Below are positions 42,877 through 51,673 of a DNA stretch of 64,000 nucleotides, one piece after another; positions within the stretch are counted from its first letter, which is position 1; each line of letters starts with the position of its first letter. Origin of the DNA: Phreatobacter cathodiphilus (GTDB lineage: Bacteria; Pseudomonadota; Alphaproteobacteria; Rhizobiales; Phreatobacteraceae); assembly GCF_003008515.1 (NCBI RefSeq), contig NZ_CP027668.1:1170001-1234000 (forward strand), given 5' to 3'. The notes under the pieces are model-generated. The model had not been told where the DNA came from. It saw only the letters and a program-made list of their open reading frames with translations, and made no database searches. Both the position numbers and the translations under genes were made by a program.

Positions 42877-43710
42877 TCAGGCGGCGCGGCCGACCGGCGG
42901 CTTGTCCAGACCCTTCGGCGACAGCGTGAACACCTCGACGCCGTCGCGCGTCACGCCCACCGTATGTTCGAACTGGGCGGAGAGCGAACGGTCGCGCGTC
43001 ACCGCGGTCCAGCCGTCGGAGAGCACCTTCACGTGCGGACGGCCAAGGTTCACCATGGGCTCGATGGTGAAGATCATGCCGGGCTTCAGGAGGCTGCCCT
43101 CGCCGGGCTTACCGAGGTGGACGATGTTCGGCTCGTCGTGGAACAGCTTGCCGACGCCGTGGCCGCAGAAGTCCCGCACAACGCTCATGTGCTGCGGCTC
43201 GACATAGCTCTGGATGGCGTGGCCGATGTCGCCGACCGTGTTGCCCGGCCTCACCGCGGCGACGCCGCGCAGCAGGGATTCGTAGGTCACGTCGATCAGC
43301 CGCTCGGCCCGGCGGGGAATGTCGCCCACCGCATACATCCGGGAGGCGTCGCCGTGCCAGCCGTCGAGGATGAAGGTCACGTCGATGTTGACGATGTCGC
43401 CGTCGCGGAACGGCTTGTCGTTCGGCATGCCGTGGCACACCACGTGGTTCAGCGACGTGCAGCAGGAAAACTCATAGCCGCGATAGGCGAGGGTGGCCGG
43501 ATAGGCCCCGTTGTCCATGCCGAACTCGAAGACGAGGCGATCGATGTGCTCGGTCGGAACGCCTTCCTTCACCTCCTCCACGAGCATGTCGAGGCATTCG
43601 GCGACGAGGCGGCCGGCCTTGCGCATGCCGACGAAGGCTTCCTCGCCATAGAGTTTGATCTGGCCGTTCTTGCGCATCTGCGCCGAACCGGCCTCGACAT
43701 AGGTGACCAC
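42877..43710 (-). CDS. map: Type I methionine aminopeptidase
   Basis: A 277-residue cytosolic metalloprotease that removes the initiator Met. Metal ligands are in the conserved segments NIDVTFILDGWHGD, GHGVGKLFHD, TIEPM and QFEHTVGV; CHGMP has the substrate His. The start is a GTG at 43710 giving MVTYVEAGS, close to related alphaproteobacterial proteins; an ATG at 43677 is possible. No upstream ribosome site is strong. Essential housekeeping gene. Confidence 0.92.
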   Translation of the reverse strand: MVTYVEAGSAQMRKNGQIKLYGEEAFVGMRKAGRLVAECLDMLVEEVKEGVPTEHIDRLVFEFGMDNGAYPATLAYRGYEFSCCTSLNHVVCHGMPNDKPFRDGDIVNIDVTFILDGWHGDASRMYAVGDIPRRAERLIDVTYESLLRGVAAVRPGNTVGDIGHAIQSYVEPQHMSVVRDFCGHGVGKLFHDEPNIVHLGKPGEGSLLKPGMIFTIEPMVNLGRPHVKVLSDGWTAVTRDRSLSAQFEHTVGVTRDGVEVFTLSPKGLDKPPVGRAA

Positions 43711-43786
43711 TGGCACGTTCCCGGAGTTTGGTCCGAGATAGGGAATTTGCGTCGGCGGGGCAAGTCCGGCGCCGCCGACGGGGCTC

Positions 43787-44362
43787 TCAGCGCCGGGCGA
43801 TCGGCTCACCGATCATCCAGACCTCGCTCTCGAAGATCCGGCCGCCGCCGGGCTCCTCGTCGTCGGGGTCCTCCTGGCGCTCGTGATAGCCGCGCTCCGT
43901 CCAGCCCTCGGGAAGGACGAGGTCGAGATCGCGCACGATGCTGCGGTGGCGCCGGTCCAGGGGCGTCCAGGTCTGGTAGCGGTGGGCGCGGCGTTCGAAG
44001 CGTTTCCCATAGGCGGGATCGAGGAACACGCCGACCTCGGCCATGAACAGGTTGGGCCACCGGGTCAGGATATAGATCTTCTCCCTGGCGCGGTTCACCG
44101 GGCGGGCTGCGGCGAGATGGGCTGCGGCATGGATCATGGCCTGCAGGACCCGACGCTGGTTGTCAGGACGGGCGCTGGGCGGGTCGACGAGCCGCTGGTC
44201 GACGGGCGGGTGCCAGTGGTCGCAGGGTCTGTACTGGTCGCCTGGCGGCGGAAAGAAGCCGGCAAACCCGGCCGCCCAGTTGTCGACCGCCTTGAGGTGT
44301 TTCCCGGCGTTGCGGACCGGTCGTGTCTTGCCGAGGGCGAGGCGGGGAACGGGCGTGGTCAT
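43787..44362 (-). CDS. Hypothetical protein, DUF3916-like
   Basis: A 191-residue soluble protein with WNLFMAE-like aromatic core (RWPNLFMAEVGVFLDPAYG), PPGDQYRPCDHWHPPVDQRL and WTPLDRRHRSIVRDLDL. It loosely resembles what I recall of the DUF3916 family; that assignment is tentative and has no known function. The gene starts 26 bp from a strong hairpin behind the upstream dehydrogenase gene. Confidence 0.55.
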   Translation of the reverse strand: MTTPVPRLALGKTRPVRNAGKHLKAVDNWAAGFAGFFPPPGDQYRPCDHWHPPVDQRLVDPPSARPDNQRRVLQAMIHAAAHLAAARPVNRAREKIYILTRWPNLFMAEVGVFLDPAYGKRFERRAHRYQTWTPLDRRHRSIVRDLDLVLPEGWTERGYHERQEDPDDEEPGGGRIFESEVWMIGEPIARR

Positions 44363-44387
44363 AGCGAAGAACGGGCAGGTAGGACAA

Positions 44388-44415
44388 GGGAGCCCGCGCG
44401 GAGGTGCGGGCTCCC
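44388..44415 (-). terminator. Hairpin terminator after the 3-hydroxyisobutyrate dehydrogenase-like gene
   Basis: GGGAGCCCGC and GCGGGCTCCC pair perfectly over 10 bp around 8 nt, just past the stop at 44428 on the minus strand; TTGTCCT follows. It also lies in the leader of the next minus-strand gene. Confidence 0.65.
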
Positions 44416-44427
44416 TTCGTCGCTCCG

Positions 44428-45327
44428 TCACTCCACAAGGTTCACGCCGTTCCAGCGAGCCACCTCGTCGGAGAGCATCGGGACATATTTGCCGCCGTTC
44501 CCCTGGGCTTCCGCCATGGCGAAATAGTTCTTCACGGCATTGCCCATCGGATTTGCGATGCCGGAGGCCTGCGCCATCGAGGCGCAGTAGCGCATGTCCT
44601 TGTGGGCATTGGCGAGCGTGAATTTGTGAGCGTTCTCATCGCGTTCGATGACGTACTTAAAGAAGGTCTGGTAGAAGCCGCAATCCATCCGCCCGCCCGA
44701 GAGCACGGCGTTCATCGCCTTCGGCGCCACGCCGTTGGCCTTGGCGACCGCCAGCGCTTCGGCATAGAGCGCCGCATAGCCCATCGACACGAAGTTGTTG
44801 ACGATCTTCATCGTGTGGCCGGCCCCCGTCGGGCCGACATGGACGATGCGGCCGGCGAAACAGGCGATGACGTCGTGGACGCGGGCGAGATCGGCCTCGG
44901 CGCCGCCGGTCATCACGTCGAGCTTTCCCTCCCAGGCTTCCTTCGGCGTGCGCGACAGCGGCGCGTCGAGGAAGGTGATGCCGAGCGGGGCGAGCTCCTC
45001 CGCCAGGCGCCGGGTAAGGGTCGGTTCGGAGGTCGAGCAGTCGACGATGATCAGCCCCTTGCGGGCTCCCGCGCGCAGCCCGTCGGAGCCGTTCACCACC
45101 GCTTCCACCTGCGTCGAACCCGTGACGCAGATGAACACCACGTCGCTCGCTTCGGCGACGGCGCGGATGCTCTTCGCCTCCACGGCGCCGCGCTTCACCA
45201 GGTCCTCAACCGGCTCGCGGTTGCGGTTGGCGACGACGGTGAGGGGATAGCCCTTCTCGACGATGTTCTTCGCCATGCCGTGGCCCATCAGGCCGACGCC
45301 GACGAAACCGATCCGTGCCTTGGTCAT
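44428..45327 (-). CDS. 3-hydroxyisobutyrate dehydrogenase-family NAD(P)-dependent oxidoreductase
   Basis: A 299-residue beta-hydroxyacid dehydrogenase. Cofactor motif GFVGVGLMGHGMAKN lies at the N-terminus; the substrate loop FLDAPLSRTPKEAWEG and the catalytic Lys in GAGHTMKIVNNF are present. Family substrates include 3-hydroxyisobutyrate, tartronate semialdehyde and related acids. Divergent from a LacI regulator, 134 bp away, which probably controls it. ATG 45327 gives the usual N-terminus. Confidence 0.9.
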   Translation of the reverse strand: MTKARIGFVGVGLMGHGMAKNIVEKGYPLTVVANRNREPVEDLVKRGAVEAKSIRAVAEASDVVFICVTGSTQVEAVVNGSDGLRAGARKGLIIVDCSTSEPTLTRRLAEELAPLGITFLDAPLSRTPKEAWEGKLDVMTGGAEADLARVHDVIACFAGRIVHVGPTGAGHTMKIVNNFVSMGYAALYAEALAVAKANGVAPKAMNAVLSGGRMDCGFYQTFFKYVIERDENAHKFTLANAHKDMRYCASMAQASGIANPMGNAVKNYFAMAEAQGNGGKYVPMLSDEVARWNGVNLVE

Positions 45328-45412
45328 GTGATCCTCCCGATCATGTTTGTTTGGTGGGGAGCCTATCCTCACTCCACCGGACGGACGAGAGGTAAAACGA
45401 TTGAATTGTGCT

Positions 45413-45425
45413 TTCAAAAGTTGAA
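45413..45425. promoter_or_regulatory. Candidate LacI operator between dehydrogenase and LacI genes
   Basis: TTCAA-AAG-TTGAA is a palindrome in an AT-rich divergent region. TTGAATT also occurs twice as a direct repeat around it. It could be the LacI-family operator, but typical central CG is missing, so this is tentative. Confidence 0.35.
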
Positions 45426-45461
45426 TTAGATATTTAGTCTCGGGTTTTGAGGGGGCCTAAG

Positions 45462-46505
45462 ATGAACGACATGATGGGCGAGCCGGCGCGTCCCGGACGG
45501 GTGACGCTGCAGCAGATCGCCGAGCGCCTCGGCGTGTCGACGGCCACCGTCTCGCTGGCCCTGCGGGCGAGCCCCCTGGTGGCGGAGGCGACGCGGCAGA
45601 AGGTCCAGGATCTCGCCCGCGACCTTGGCTATGTCTACAACCGCTCGGCCGCCAGCCTGCGCACCGCCCGCACCAACATGATCGCGGTGGGCGTGAACGA
45701 CGTCGTGAACCCCTATTTCGGCGAGATTCTCGCGGCGATCGAGGAAACGCTGGCGGGCTCCGGCCACACCGTCCTCCTCGGCACCTATTCCGACGATCCG
45801 GCCAAGCAGGACAGGGTTCTGGCGACGCTCAAGGAATACCGCCCCGACGGCATGATCCTCTGCCCCGCCAACGGCTCGACGGGAGAGGCCCTCGCCATGA
45901 TCGCCTCCGCCGGCATTCCCGTGGTCCAGATCACCCGCGAGATCGAGGGCATCGGCCTCGACGTCGTCGCCTCCGACGACGGCGTCGCCACCCGTCTCGC
46001 TCTCGACCATCTCCACGAGCTCGGCCATCGCCGCATCGCAGTGGTCGGCGGCAACGACACCATGTCGACCGGCCGCAACCGCCGAATCACCTACCGGGCC
46101 TGGCTTGCCGAGAAGGGGCTGCCGCTGGATCCCGCGCTGCTGGTGACCGGGCTCGGCACGCGCGACACCGGCTTTGCCGGCATCCAGGCGCTGCTCGACC
46201 TCGCCGAGCCGCCGACCGCCGCCGTCTGCATGAACGACCTCATCGCATTCGGCGTCATGATGGGCCTGCGTCAGCGCGGGCGGGAGGCGGGGCGCGACTT
46301 TTCGGTGGTCGGCGCCGACGACGTGCGCGAGGCCGCCATGTGGGCGCCGGGGCTGACGACCGTCTCCACCCACCCGAGCGAGCAGGGGCGGCGGGCCTGC
46401 GAACGTGTGCTGGTTCGCACGGTCAACCCGGCCCTGCCGGCGGCGCGCATCATTCTTCCGCCGACCCTCGTCGTGCGGGGGAGCACGGGGCCGGCACAGC
46501 GGTAG
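45462..46505 (+). CDS. LacI-family transcriptional regulator
   Basis: A 347-residue regulator: HTH and hinge at about 15-65 (VTLQQIAERLGVSTATVSLA) and a type I periplasmic-binding-like ligand domain from about 75 (VGVNDVVNPYFGEIL, RPDGMILCPANGS, DDGVATRLALDHLHELGH). It usually represses adjacent catabolic genes and is released by a small ligand. ATG 45462 has GAGGGGG upstream. It is divergent from the 3-hydroxyisobutyrate dehydrogenase-like gene. Confidence 0.92.
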   Translation: MNDMMGEPARPGRVTLQQIAERLGVSTATVSLALRASPLVAEATRQKVQDLARDLGYVYNRSAASLRTARTNMIAVGVNDVVNPYFGEILAAIEETLAGSGHTVLLGTYSDDPAKQDRVLATLKEYRPDGMILCPANGSTGEALAMIASAGIPVVQITREIEGIGLDVVASDDGVATRLALDHLHELGHRRIAVVGGNDTMSTGRNRRITYRAWLAEKGLPLDPALLVTGLGTRDTGFAGIQALLDLAEPPTAAVCMNDLIAFGVMMGLRQRGREAGRDFSVVGADDVREAAMWAPGLTTVSTHPSEQGRRACERVLVRTVNPALPAARIILPPTLVVRGSTGPAQR

Positions 46506-46535
46506 GACGGGCGCCGGGCGGGCGCCCGCCCGTCC
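46505..46535. terminator. GC-rich inverted repeat between lacI-type and azoreductase genes
   Basis: GGACGGGCG and CGCCCGTCC (46505-46513 and 46527-46535) pair perfectly around a GC-rich loop, between two convergent genes. No T-tract is present on either side, so the terminator call is tentative. Confidence 0.45.
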
Positions 46536-46552
46536 CCTCAAGGTCAGGCGGA

Positions 46553-47179
46553 TCAGAAGGCCTTCGCCAGCGCCTCGGCTTTGACCTTCGCCTCAGCGAG
46601 GGACGCCTCGGCCGAATCCGGCATGCCGGTATTGATCACCTGCAGGGAATGGATGGTCTCGAAGCCGAAGAACTTCAGCATCCACTCCACATAGGGCTTC
46701 TGGAAGTCGATGGCCTCGGCGCCGGAACCCGGGCCATAGGCGCCCATCGAGGCGGTGACGACGAGGGCCGGCTTGCCCTTCACCAGGCCGAAATAGCCCT
46801 GGTCCGGCGACCAGCCGAAGGTCTGGCCGGGCTGGGCGATGACGTCGATATAGTGCTTGAGCACATAGGGAACGGAGAAGTTCCACATCGGCGTCGCGAT
46901 GACGATCTTGTCGGCGGCCTTGAAGTGGTCGGCGGCGGCCACGATCTTTCCCCAGGCCTGCGCCTGTTCGGCGGTGAAGTCCTTGCCGCCCATCACGGCG
47001 TATTTGGCGTCCAGGGTTGCGCCATCGAAGGCGGGCAGGTCGGCGGCCCAGAGGTCGAGGGTCTCCACCGTATCGCCGGGATGGGCGGCCTGGTAGGCGT
47101 CGAGGAAGGCCTGAGCGGCCTGGGTCGAATAGGAGCGGCCCTTGCGCGGGCTCGCTTCGATGAACAGCACTTTGGCCAT
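46553..47179 (-). CDS. azoR: FMN-dependent NADH:quinone/azo oxidoreductase
   Basis: A 208-residue flavodoxin-fold enzyme. The FMN site is shown by EASPRKGRSYST and PMWNFSVPYVLKHYID, with ASMGAYG later. AzoR uses NADH to reduce azo dyes and quinones, probably protecting from quinone stress. ATG 47179 gives the family N-terminus. Divergent from a LysR regulator 142 bp away, which likely controls it. Confidence 0.92.
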   Translation of the reverse strand: MAKVLFIEASPRKGRSYSTQAAQAFLDAYQAAHPGDTVETLDLWAADLPAFDGATLDAKYAVMGGKDFTAEQAQAWGKIVAAADHFKAADKIVIATPMWNFSVPYVLKHYIDVIAQPGQTFGWSPDQGYFGLVKGKPALVVTASMGAYGPGSGAEAIDFQKPYVEWMLKFFGFETIHSLQVINTGMPDSAEASLAEAKVKAEALAKAF

Positions 47180-47283
47180 GGGGGAGGTCCTTGCGTGAGG
47201 GACGAAAACCGGGGAGCAGCCTTGCTCGAAGCCCCATATGCGCCGTCGCTTCCCGCAAATAAATAAACGATAATGCCATGAGA

Positions 47284-47303
47284 TGCTTGCGCGGACGCAA
47301 GCA
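47284..47303. promoter_or_regulatory. Perfect inverted repeat just before the LysR start
   Basis: TGCTTGCG-CGGA-CGCAAGCA is an 8-bp perfect dyad ending 18 bp before the LysR start codon. It may be the LysR autoregulatory site or a leader hairpin; in LysR divergons the regulator binds between the genes. Confidence 0.45.
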
Positions 47304-47321
47304 GCCGGAGCCTTGACAGAC

Positions 47322-48227
47322 ATGACGCAGCCGCTGGTCTCCTGGGACGACTACCGCACCGTCCTCGCCGTCTCCTCGGCGCGCTCGCTGGCGGGCGCCG
47401 CCGAACTCCTCGCCGTCAACCAGTCCACCGTCTTCCGCCGTCTCGGCGCCATGGAGGAGCGTCTCGGCGCGCGGCTCTTCGAACGCAGCCGCACCGGCTA
47501 TTCCCTCACCGCCGCCGGCGAGGGCATGGTCAAGCTCGCCGAGCGCATGTCCGAGGACATCATCGAGTTCGAGCGGCGCCTGACGGGGCAGGACCTGCGG
47601 CCCCAGGGCGAGGTGCGGGTGACGACCAACGACACGCTCGTCGTCCACCTGCTCACCCCGATCTTCGCCTCGTTCCGCAAGGCCTATCCGGAGATCACTC
47701 TGGACGTGGTGGTGGGCAACCAGTCGCTGAACCTGTCGAAGCGCGACGCCGACGTCGCGATCCGCGCGACGGCCGATCCGCCGGAGACGCTGGTCGGTCG
47801 CCGGCTCGCGGAAATCCCCTGGGCCATCTACGCGGCCGACAGCATGGGCCTCGCCGAACTCGATCCGGTCGACTACCGCTCCCACGCCTGGATCGGCCTC
47901 GGCGACAACCTCGCCGCGCTGAAGCCGAGCCGCTGGCTCGTCCAGCACGTCGGGGAGGACCGGATCGGCTGGCGCATCAATACCGTGCTCGGCCTCGCCG
48001 AAGCGGTGGCCGAGGGCGCCGGCATCGGCCTCCTGCCGTGCTTCATCGCGCGAACCTTCCCCAACCTGGTGCCGCTGTCGGGTCCCATCGCCGAGATTCC
48101 CGGCTCGCTGTGGATCCTCACCCATCCGGACCTGCGCTCCACGGCGCGCGTCAGGGTCTTCATGGACCATGTCGGCAGCGAGGTCGCCAGGCGGCGCAGC
48201 CAGATCGAGGGCGTCGCGCAGGGCTGA
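47322..48227 (+). CDS. LysR-family transcriptional regulator
   Basis: A 301-residue LTTR: winged HTH at about 5-65 (YRTVLAVSSARSLAGAAELL, NQSTVFRRLGAMEERLG) and a substrate-binding domain from about 90 (LRPQGEVRVTTNDTLVVHLL). It is transcribed divergently from azoR and most likely controls it in response to a quinone or related compound. ATG 47322 was chosen over an upstream frame because it gives the usual HTH position. Confidence 0.92.
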   Translation: MTQPLVSWDDYRTVLAVSSARSLAGAAELLAVNQSTVFRRLGAMEERLGARLFERSRTGYSLTAAGEGMVKLAERMSEDIIEFERRLTGQDLRPQGEVRVTTNDTLVVHLLTPIFASFRKAYPEITLDVVVGNQSLNLSKRDADVAIRATADPPETLVGRRLAEIPWAIYAADSMGLAELDPVDYRSHAWIGLGDNLAALKPSRWLVQHVGEDRIGWRINTVLGLAEAVAEGAGIGLLPCFIARTFPNLVPLSGPIAEIPGSLWILTHPDLRSTARVRVFMDHVGSEVARRRSQIEGVAQG

Positions 48228-48234
48228 ACGGCCG

Positions 48235-49431
48235 TCAGGCCTCCAGCACCTCGGTCAGGATCGAGGCAACGATGGCGCGCGTGGCGTCGGCCCGGCCGAG
48301 CGAGGCCGCGCGTCCCGCCATGGCGGCGAGGTCGTCGCGCCCTTCGGTCACCAGCCGTGCCGCCTTAGCCGCCAGCGCGGCGACGTCGGGTTCGAACAGC
48401 CCGGCGCCGGCATCCACCACGTGGTCGACATTGGCCGCTTCCTGGCCGGGGATGAAGCCGTAGAGGATCATCGGCAGGCCGCGGATGCTGGCTTCGGCGA
48501 TGGTGCCCGGTCCGGCCTTGGTGACGAGCAGGTCGCAGGCCCCCATCAGGTCGCTCATCCGGTCGACATAGCCGAGCGTCGTCACCGGCACCGCCCAGGC
48601 CTCCGCCGCGAGCTGCGCCTTGAGCCTCACATTGCTGGCGCAGACCACCACGATCTGTGCGGCCGGTCCGCCGGGGCTCGCCGTGGCCAGGGCGGCCACC
48701 ATCCGCGACACGATGGCCTCGATCGGGCCGATTCCGCCGCCGCCTCCCATGACGAGGATGGCCGGGAGCTCCGGATCGAGCCCGAAGGCGGCGCGCGTGT
48801 CGCGGCGCGCCGCAGCGGCACAGGCGAAATCGGCGCGGACGGGCAAGCCGTGGGCGTGCAGGCGCCGGCGCGGCAGGCCGCGCGACACGGCGAGCTCCAC
48901 AGCGCGTTCGGTCGGCAGGTAGACCGCGGCGTTGCGCGGGTGGAGCCAGAGCGGGTGGATGCCGCCGAGATCGGTCACCACCGTGACGAAGGGGGTGCGC
49001 GGCGCCACCCGCTCCAGCACCGGGATGACGAGGTGGTTCACCAGCGGATGGACCGAGATGACGAGGTCGGGCTGCTCGCCGCGCAGCAGGGCCTCGATGC
49101 GGCTCTGCGACAGGCGCCGCACGATCGCCGCCGAGGACCGGCCGACCGGCGCGATCGCCGTCAGCCGCCACATGGCGTGCCAGAGGCGCGGCGTGCGGTT
49201 CACCACCGAATCGTAGGTCGCCGGCATGCGCGAGAAGGGAAAGGCGACGTGGTCGGTGAGGAGGTCGACGATGGTGACCCGGCAGCCCGGCCGCTGGGCG
49301 TGGAGTTCGGCCTCCAGCGCCCGCGCACTGGCGATGTGGCCACCGCCGGTGCGGCTCATCAGGATGAGCACGTGGGGCGGGTGGTGCGCCGGGCCGTCGG
49401 CGTCGGTGTGGCGGGCAGGGGCGTCGGTCAC
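48235..49431 (-). CDS. MGDG synthase-type glycosyltransferase (GT28)
   Basis: A 398-residue glycosyltransferase: N-terminal ILILMSRTGGGHIASARALEAEL shown in part (LMSRTGGGHIASA) marks the MGDG-synthase N-domain, and ILVMGGGGGIGPIEAI plus DLLVTKAGPGTIAEASIRGL are the GT28 nucleotide-sugar site. It is expected to transfer a sugar to a lipid, such as diacylglycerol, at the membrane. The GTG at 49431 is one candidate start; an ATG at 49515 is another, so the N-terminus is uncertain. Convergent with the LysR gene. Confidence 0.8.
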   Translation of the reverse strand: MTDAPARHTDADGPAHHPPHVLILMSRTGGGHIASARALEAELHAQRPGCRVTIVDLLTDHVAFPFSRMPATYDSVVNRTPRLWHAMWRLTAIAPVGRSSAAIVRRLSQSRIEALLRGEQPDLVISVHPLVNHLVIPVLERVAPRTPFVTVVTDLGGIHPLWLHPRNAAVYLPTERAVELAVSRGLPRRRLHAHGLPVRADFACAAAARRDTRAAFGLDPELPAILVMGGGGGIGPIEAIVSRMVAALATASPGGPAAQIVVVCASNVRLKAQLAAEAWAVPVTTLGYVDRMSDLMGACDLLVTKAGPGTIAEASIRGLPMILYGFIPGQEAANVDHVVDAGAGLFEPDVAALAAKAARLVTEGRDDLAAMAGRAASLGRADATRAIVASILTEVLEA

Positions 49432-49607
49432 GCGAAAGTCTCCGCCCGCGTGTCTAGCGGCAGTCCGGCAGGAAGGCGAGGGCGCCCCATGGCGGTCCTT
49501 CGCCGCGCCATCCATCACGCCGCTTGATCGCGCGCGCCACAAGGGCTCACTTGCGGCAAGGCCGCAGCCTCCCGCATAAGGCGATGGTGACCGCGAGGAG
49601 ACCGCCG

Positions 49608-50582
49608 ATGCCCGTTCTGCCCACCGCCGCCGACGTCGCCGACGCCGCCCGCCTCATCGCCGGCGTGGCGCGGCGCACCCCGCTCCTCACCTCGCACGAG
49701 CTCGATGCCGTCACCGGCGGCCGCGTCTTCCTCAAGGCCGAGCCGTTCCAGCGCACCGGCTCCTTCAAGTTCCGCGGCGCCTACAACCGTCTCGCCCGCA
49801 TCCCCGAGGACCGCAAGGCGGTCGGCGTCGTCGCCATGTCCTCCGGCAATCACGCCCAGGGCGTCGCCACCGCCGCGCAGCTTCTCGGCATCCGCGCCAC
49901 CATCCTCATGCCGAAGGATTCGCCCGCCCTGAAGCGCGAGCGCACCGCCGCGGCCGGCGCCGAGGTCGTGCTCTTCGATCGGGCCAAGGACGACCGCGAG
50001 GCCATGGCCCGCGACATCGCCGCCTCGCGCGGCGCCATCGTCGTGCCGCCCTACGACGACTTCCACATCATGGCGGGGCAGGGCACGGTCGGCCGCGAGA
50101 TCATGGAAGACCTCGGCGCGGCGAGCCTCTCACCCGACACGGTGCTCGTCTGCTGCTCCGGCGGCGGCCTCCTCGCCGGCATCGCCCTGGCGGTGAGCGA
50201 GAAGGCGCCTCAGGCGAAGATCTATTCCGTCGAGCCCGAGGGCTTCGACGACCATGCCCGGTCCTTCTCCGGCGGTGAGCGCGTGGCCAACGAGCGCCGC
50301 ACCGGCTCGCTCTGCGACGGTCTCCTCGCCGCCATGCCGGGCGAGCTCACCTTCGCCGTCAACAAGCCGCTGGTCGCCGGCGGCCTCGTCGTGTCCGAGG
50401 ACGAGGTGAGGAGCGCCGTCGCCTTCGCCTTCCGCGAGCTGAAGCTGGTGATCGAGCCCTCGGGCGCTGTGCCGCTGGCGGCGCTGCTCGCCGGCCGCAT
50501 CGACGTGAAGGGCCAGGTGGTCGCCGCGGTGGTCTCCGGCGGCAACGTCGATCCGGCGCTCTTCGCCGAACTCATCGCCTGA
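49608..50582 (+). CDS. PLP-dependent threonine ammonia-lyase/serine-threonine dehydratase
   Basis: A 324-residue fold-type II PLP enzyme. Lys54 in GSFKFRGAYN binds PLP; SSGNHAQGVA and CCSGGGLLAGIAL bind substrate and the phosphate. There is no ACT domain, so it is of the catabolic type, or could be a serine racemase or related enzyme. ATG 49608 follows GAGGAG. It is convergent with the CheZ-like gene, 19 bp apart. Confidence 0.88.
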   Translation: MPVLPTAADVADAARLIAGVARRTPLLTSHELDAVTGGRVFLKAEPFQRTGSFKFRGAYNRLARIPEDRKAVGVVAMSSGNHAQGVATAAQLLGIRATILMPKDSPALKRERTAAAGAEVVLFDRAKDDREAMARDIAASRGAIVVPPYDDFHIMAGQGTVGREIMEDLGAASLSPDTVLVCCSGGGLLAGIALAVSEKAPQAKIYSVEPEGFDDHARSFSGGERVANERRTGSLCDGLLAAMPGELTFAVNKPLVAGGLVVSEDEVRSAVAFAFRELKLVIEPSGAVPLAALLAGRIDVKGQVVAAVVSGGNVDPALFAELIA

Positions 50583-50601
50583 GGGAGGCGGGGCGGGCGC
50601 C

Positions 50602-51597
50602 TCAGCTCGTCAGCGCCACCTTTTCCACGAAGCTGAGCTTCTCGATGTCCTCGATGCGCGGCAGGCCGGGGACGAGCGGTGCCTCCGCCTCGCGCGGGGC
50701 ACGCGGCGTCTCGGCCAGCGGCATCTCCGAGGTGGAGAGCGCCGCCGCCGCCGTGGCGCGGGCGGTCGCCGGCACGTCCTCTTCTGCTGCGGCCGGGGGC
50801 GGAGCGGGCTCGCGCACCACCGGAGCGGCCGGAGCCGGCGCGGCCGGCTGCGGCGCCGCATCGGCGAAGAGCCCGTCGTCCAGCATCATGTCGACGTCGG
50901 ACTGGATGAGGCCCTCGCCGGGCTTGGCCGGCCCGTTCAGCAGCGAGGCCTCCTCCGAGACCGGGCGCGGGGCCGGACCTGCGGGGGCGCGGCCCTCGCC
51001 CCAGATCGCCATCATCGAATCGATCCGGTCCTCGAGGAAGCGCAGCACGCCGATCACCTTGCGGGTGCGCTGTCCGGTGATGTCCTGGAACGAGCAGGCC
51101 GTGTAGATGTCGGTCGTCTTGGTGTCGATGAGGTCGCAGACCTCGCCCTCGGCCCCCATCTCGCGCAGCGTCCAGGCGATCTCCTGGATGGTCTCCGCGG
51201 CGCCGAGAATGTCGCCGGTCGCGGTGGCGGTCGCCTGCACGATGGCGTCGAGCTCGACGGAGGCGTCCTCGAAATGGCCGGTGCCGGCATCGACGCCCTC
51301 GGGCTTGATCGCCGCGATTTCCGCCTTGGTGCGGGCGATGGCGTGGGCCATCTCGCGGATCTCCATGCGGACCCGGTCGACGTCCGGCGCCGAACGGGGC
51401 ACAGCCACCGCGCTCTCCAGCTTGCCGATGGCGTCGAGCACCGCGACGGTATCGGAATGGCGGTTGCGCTTGGCATATTCCGCCAGGAACCAGCGCCCGC
51501 GGGCCGTTTCCATGACCGCCTGCTCGATGGCCTCGTAATCGGCCTCGGCGAGGGACACGGGCGCCAGCCGTGACGGGGGCGTGATGTCGTCTGTCAT
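50602..51597 (-). CDS. CheZ-like protein phosphatase
   Basis: A 331-residue cytoplasmic protein. The helical CheZ-type core (about 70-200) has CSFQDITGQRTRKVIGVLRF with the catalytic pair Asp172 and Gln176; in E. coli CheZ this Asp/Gln pair dephosphorylates CheY-P. A Pro/Ala-rich linker (about 210-300) leads to an amphipathic C-terminal helix (IEDIEKLSFVEKVAL), as in CheZ for CheY binding. Chemotaxis operons are not in this window, so its partner, maybe the receiver at 3 kb, is unknown. Confidence 0.85.
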   Translation of the reverse strand: MTDDITPPSRLAPVSLAEADYEAIEQAVMETARGRWFLAEYAKRNRHSDTVAVLDAIGKLESAVAVPRSAPDVDRVRMEIREMAHAIARTKAEIAAIKPEGVDAGTGHFEDASVELDAIVQATATATGDILGAAETIQEIAWTLREMGAEGEVCDLIDTKTTDIYTACSFQDITGQRTRKVIGVLRFLEDRIDSMMAIWGEGRAPAGPAPRPVSEEASLLNGPAKPGEGLIQSDVDMMLDDGLFADAAPQPAAPAPAAPVVREPAPPPAAAEEDVPATARATAAAALSTSEMPLAETPRAPREAEAPLVPGLPRIEDIEKLSFVEKVALTS

Positions 51598-51673
51598 CCG
51601 TCGGTCCGCTCTCGCAGGATGGATCGTCCCGGTCTAGAACGGAACGAGGAAACGATTCTCTGATGAAATCTTA

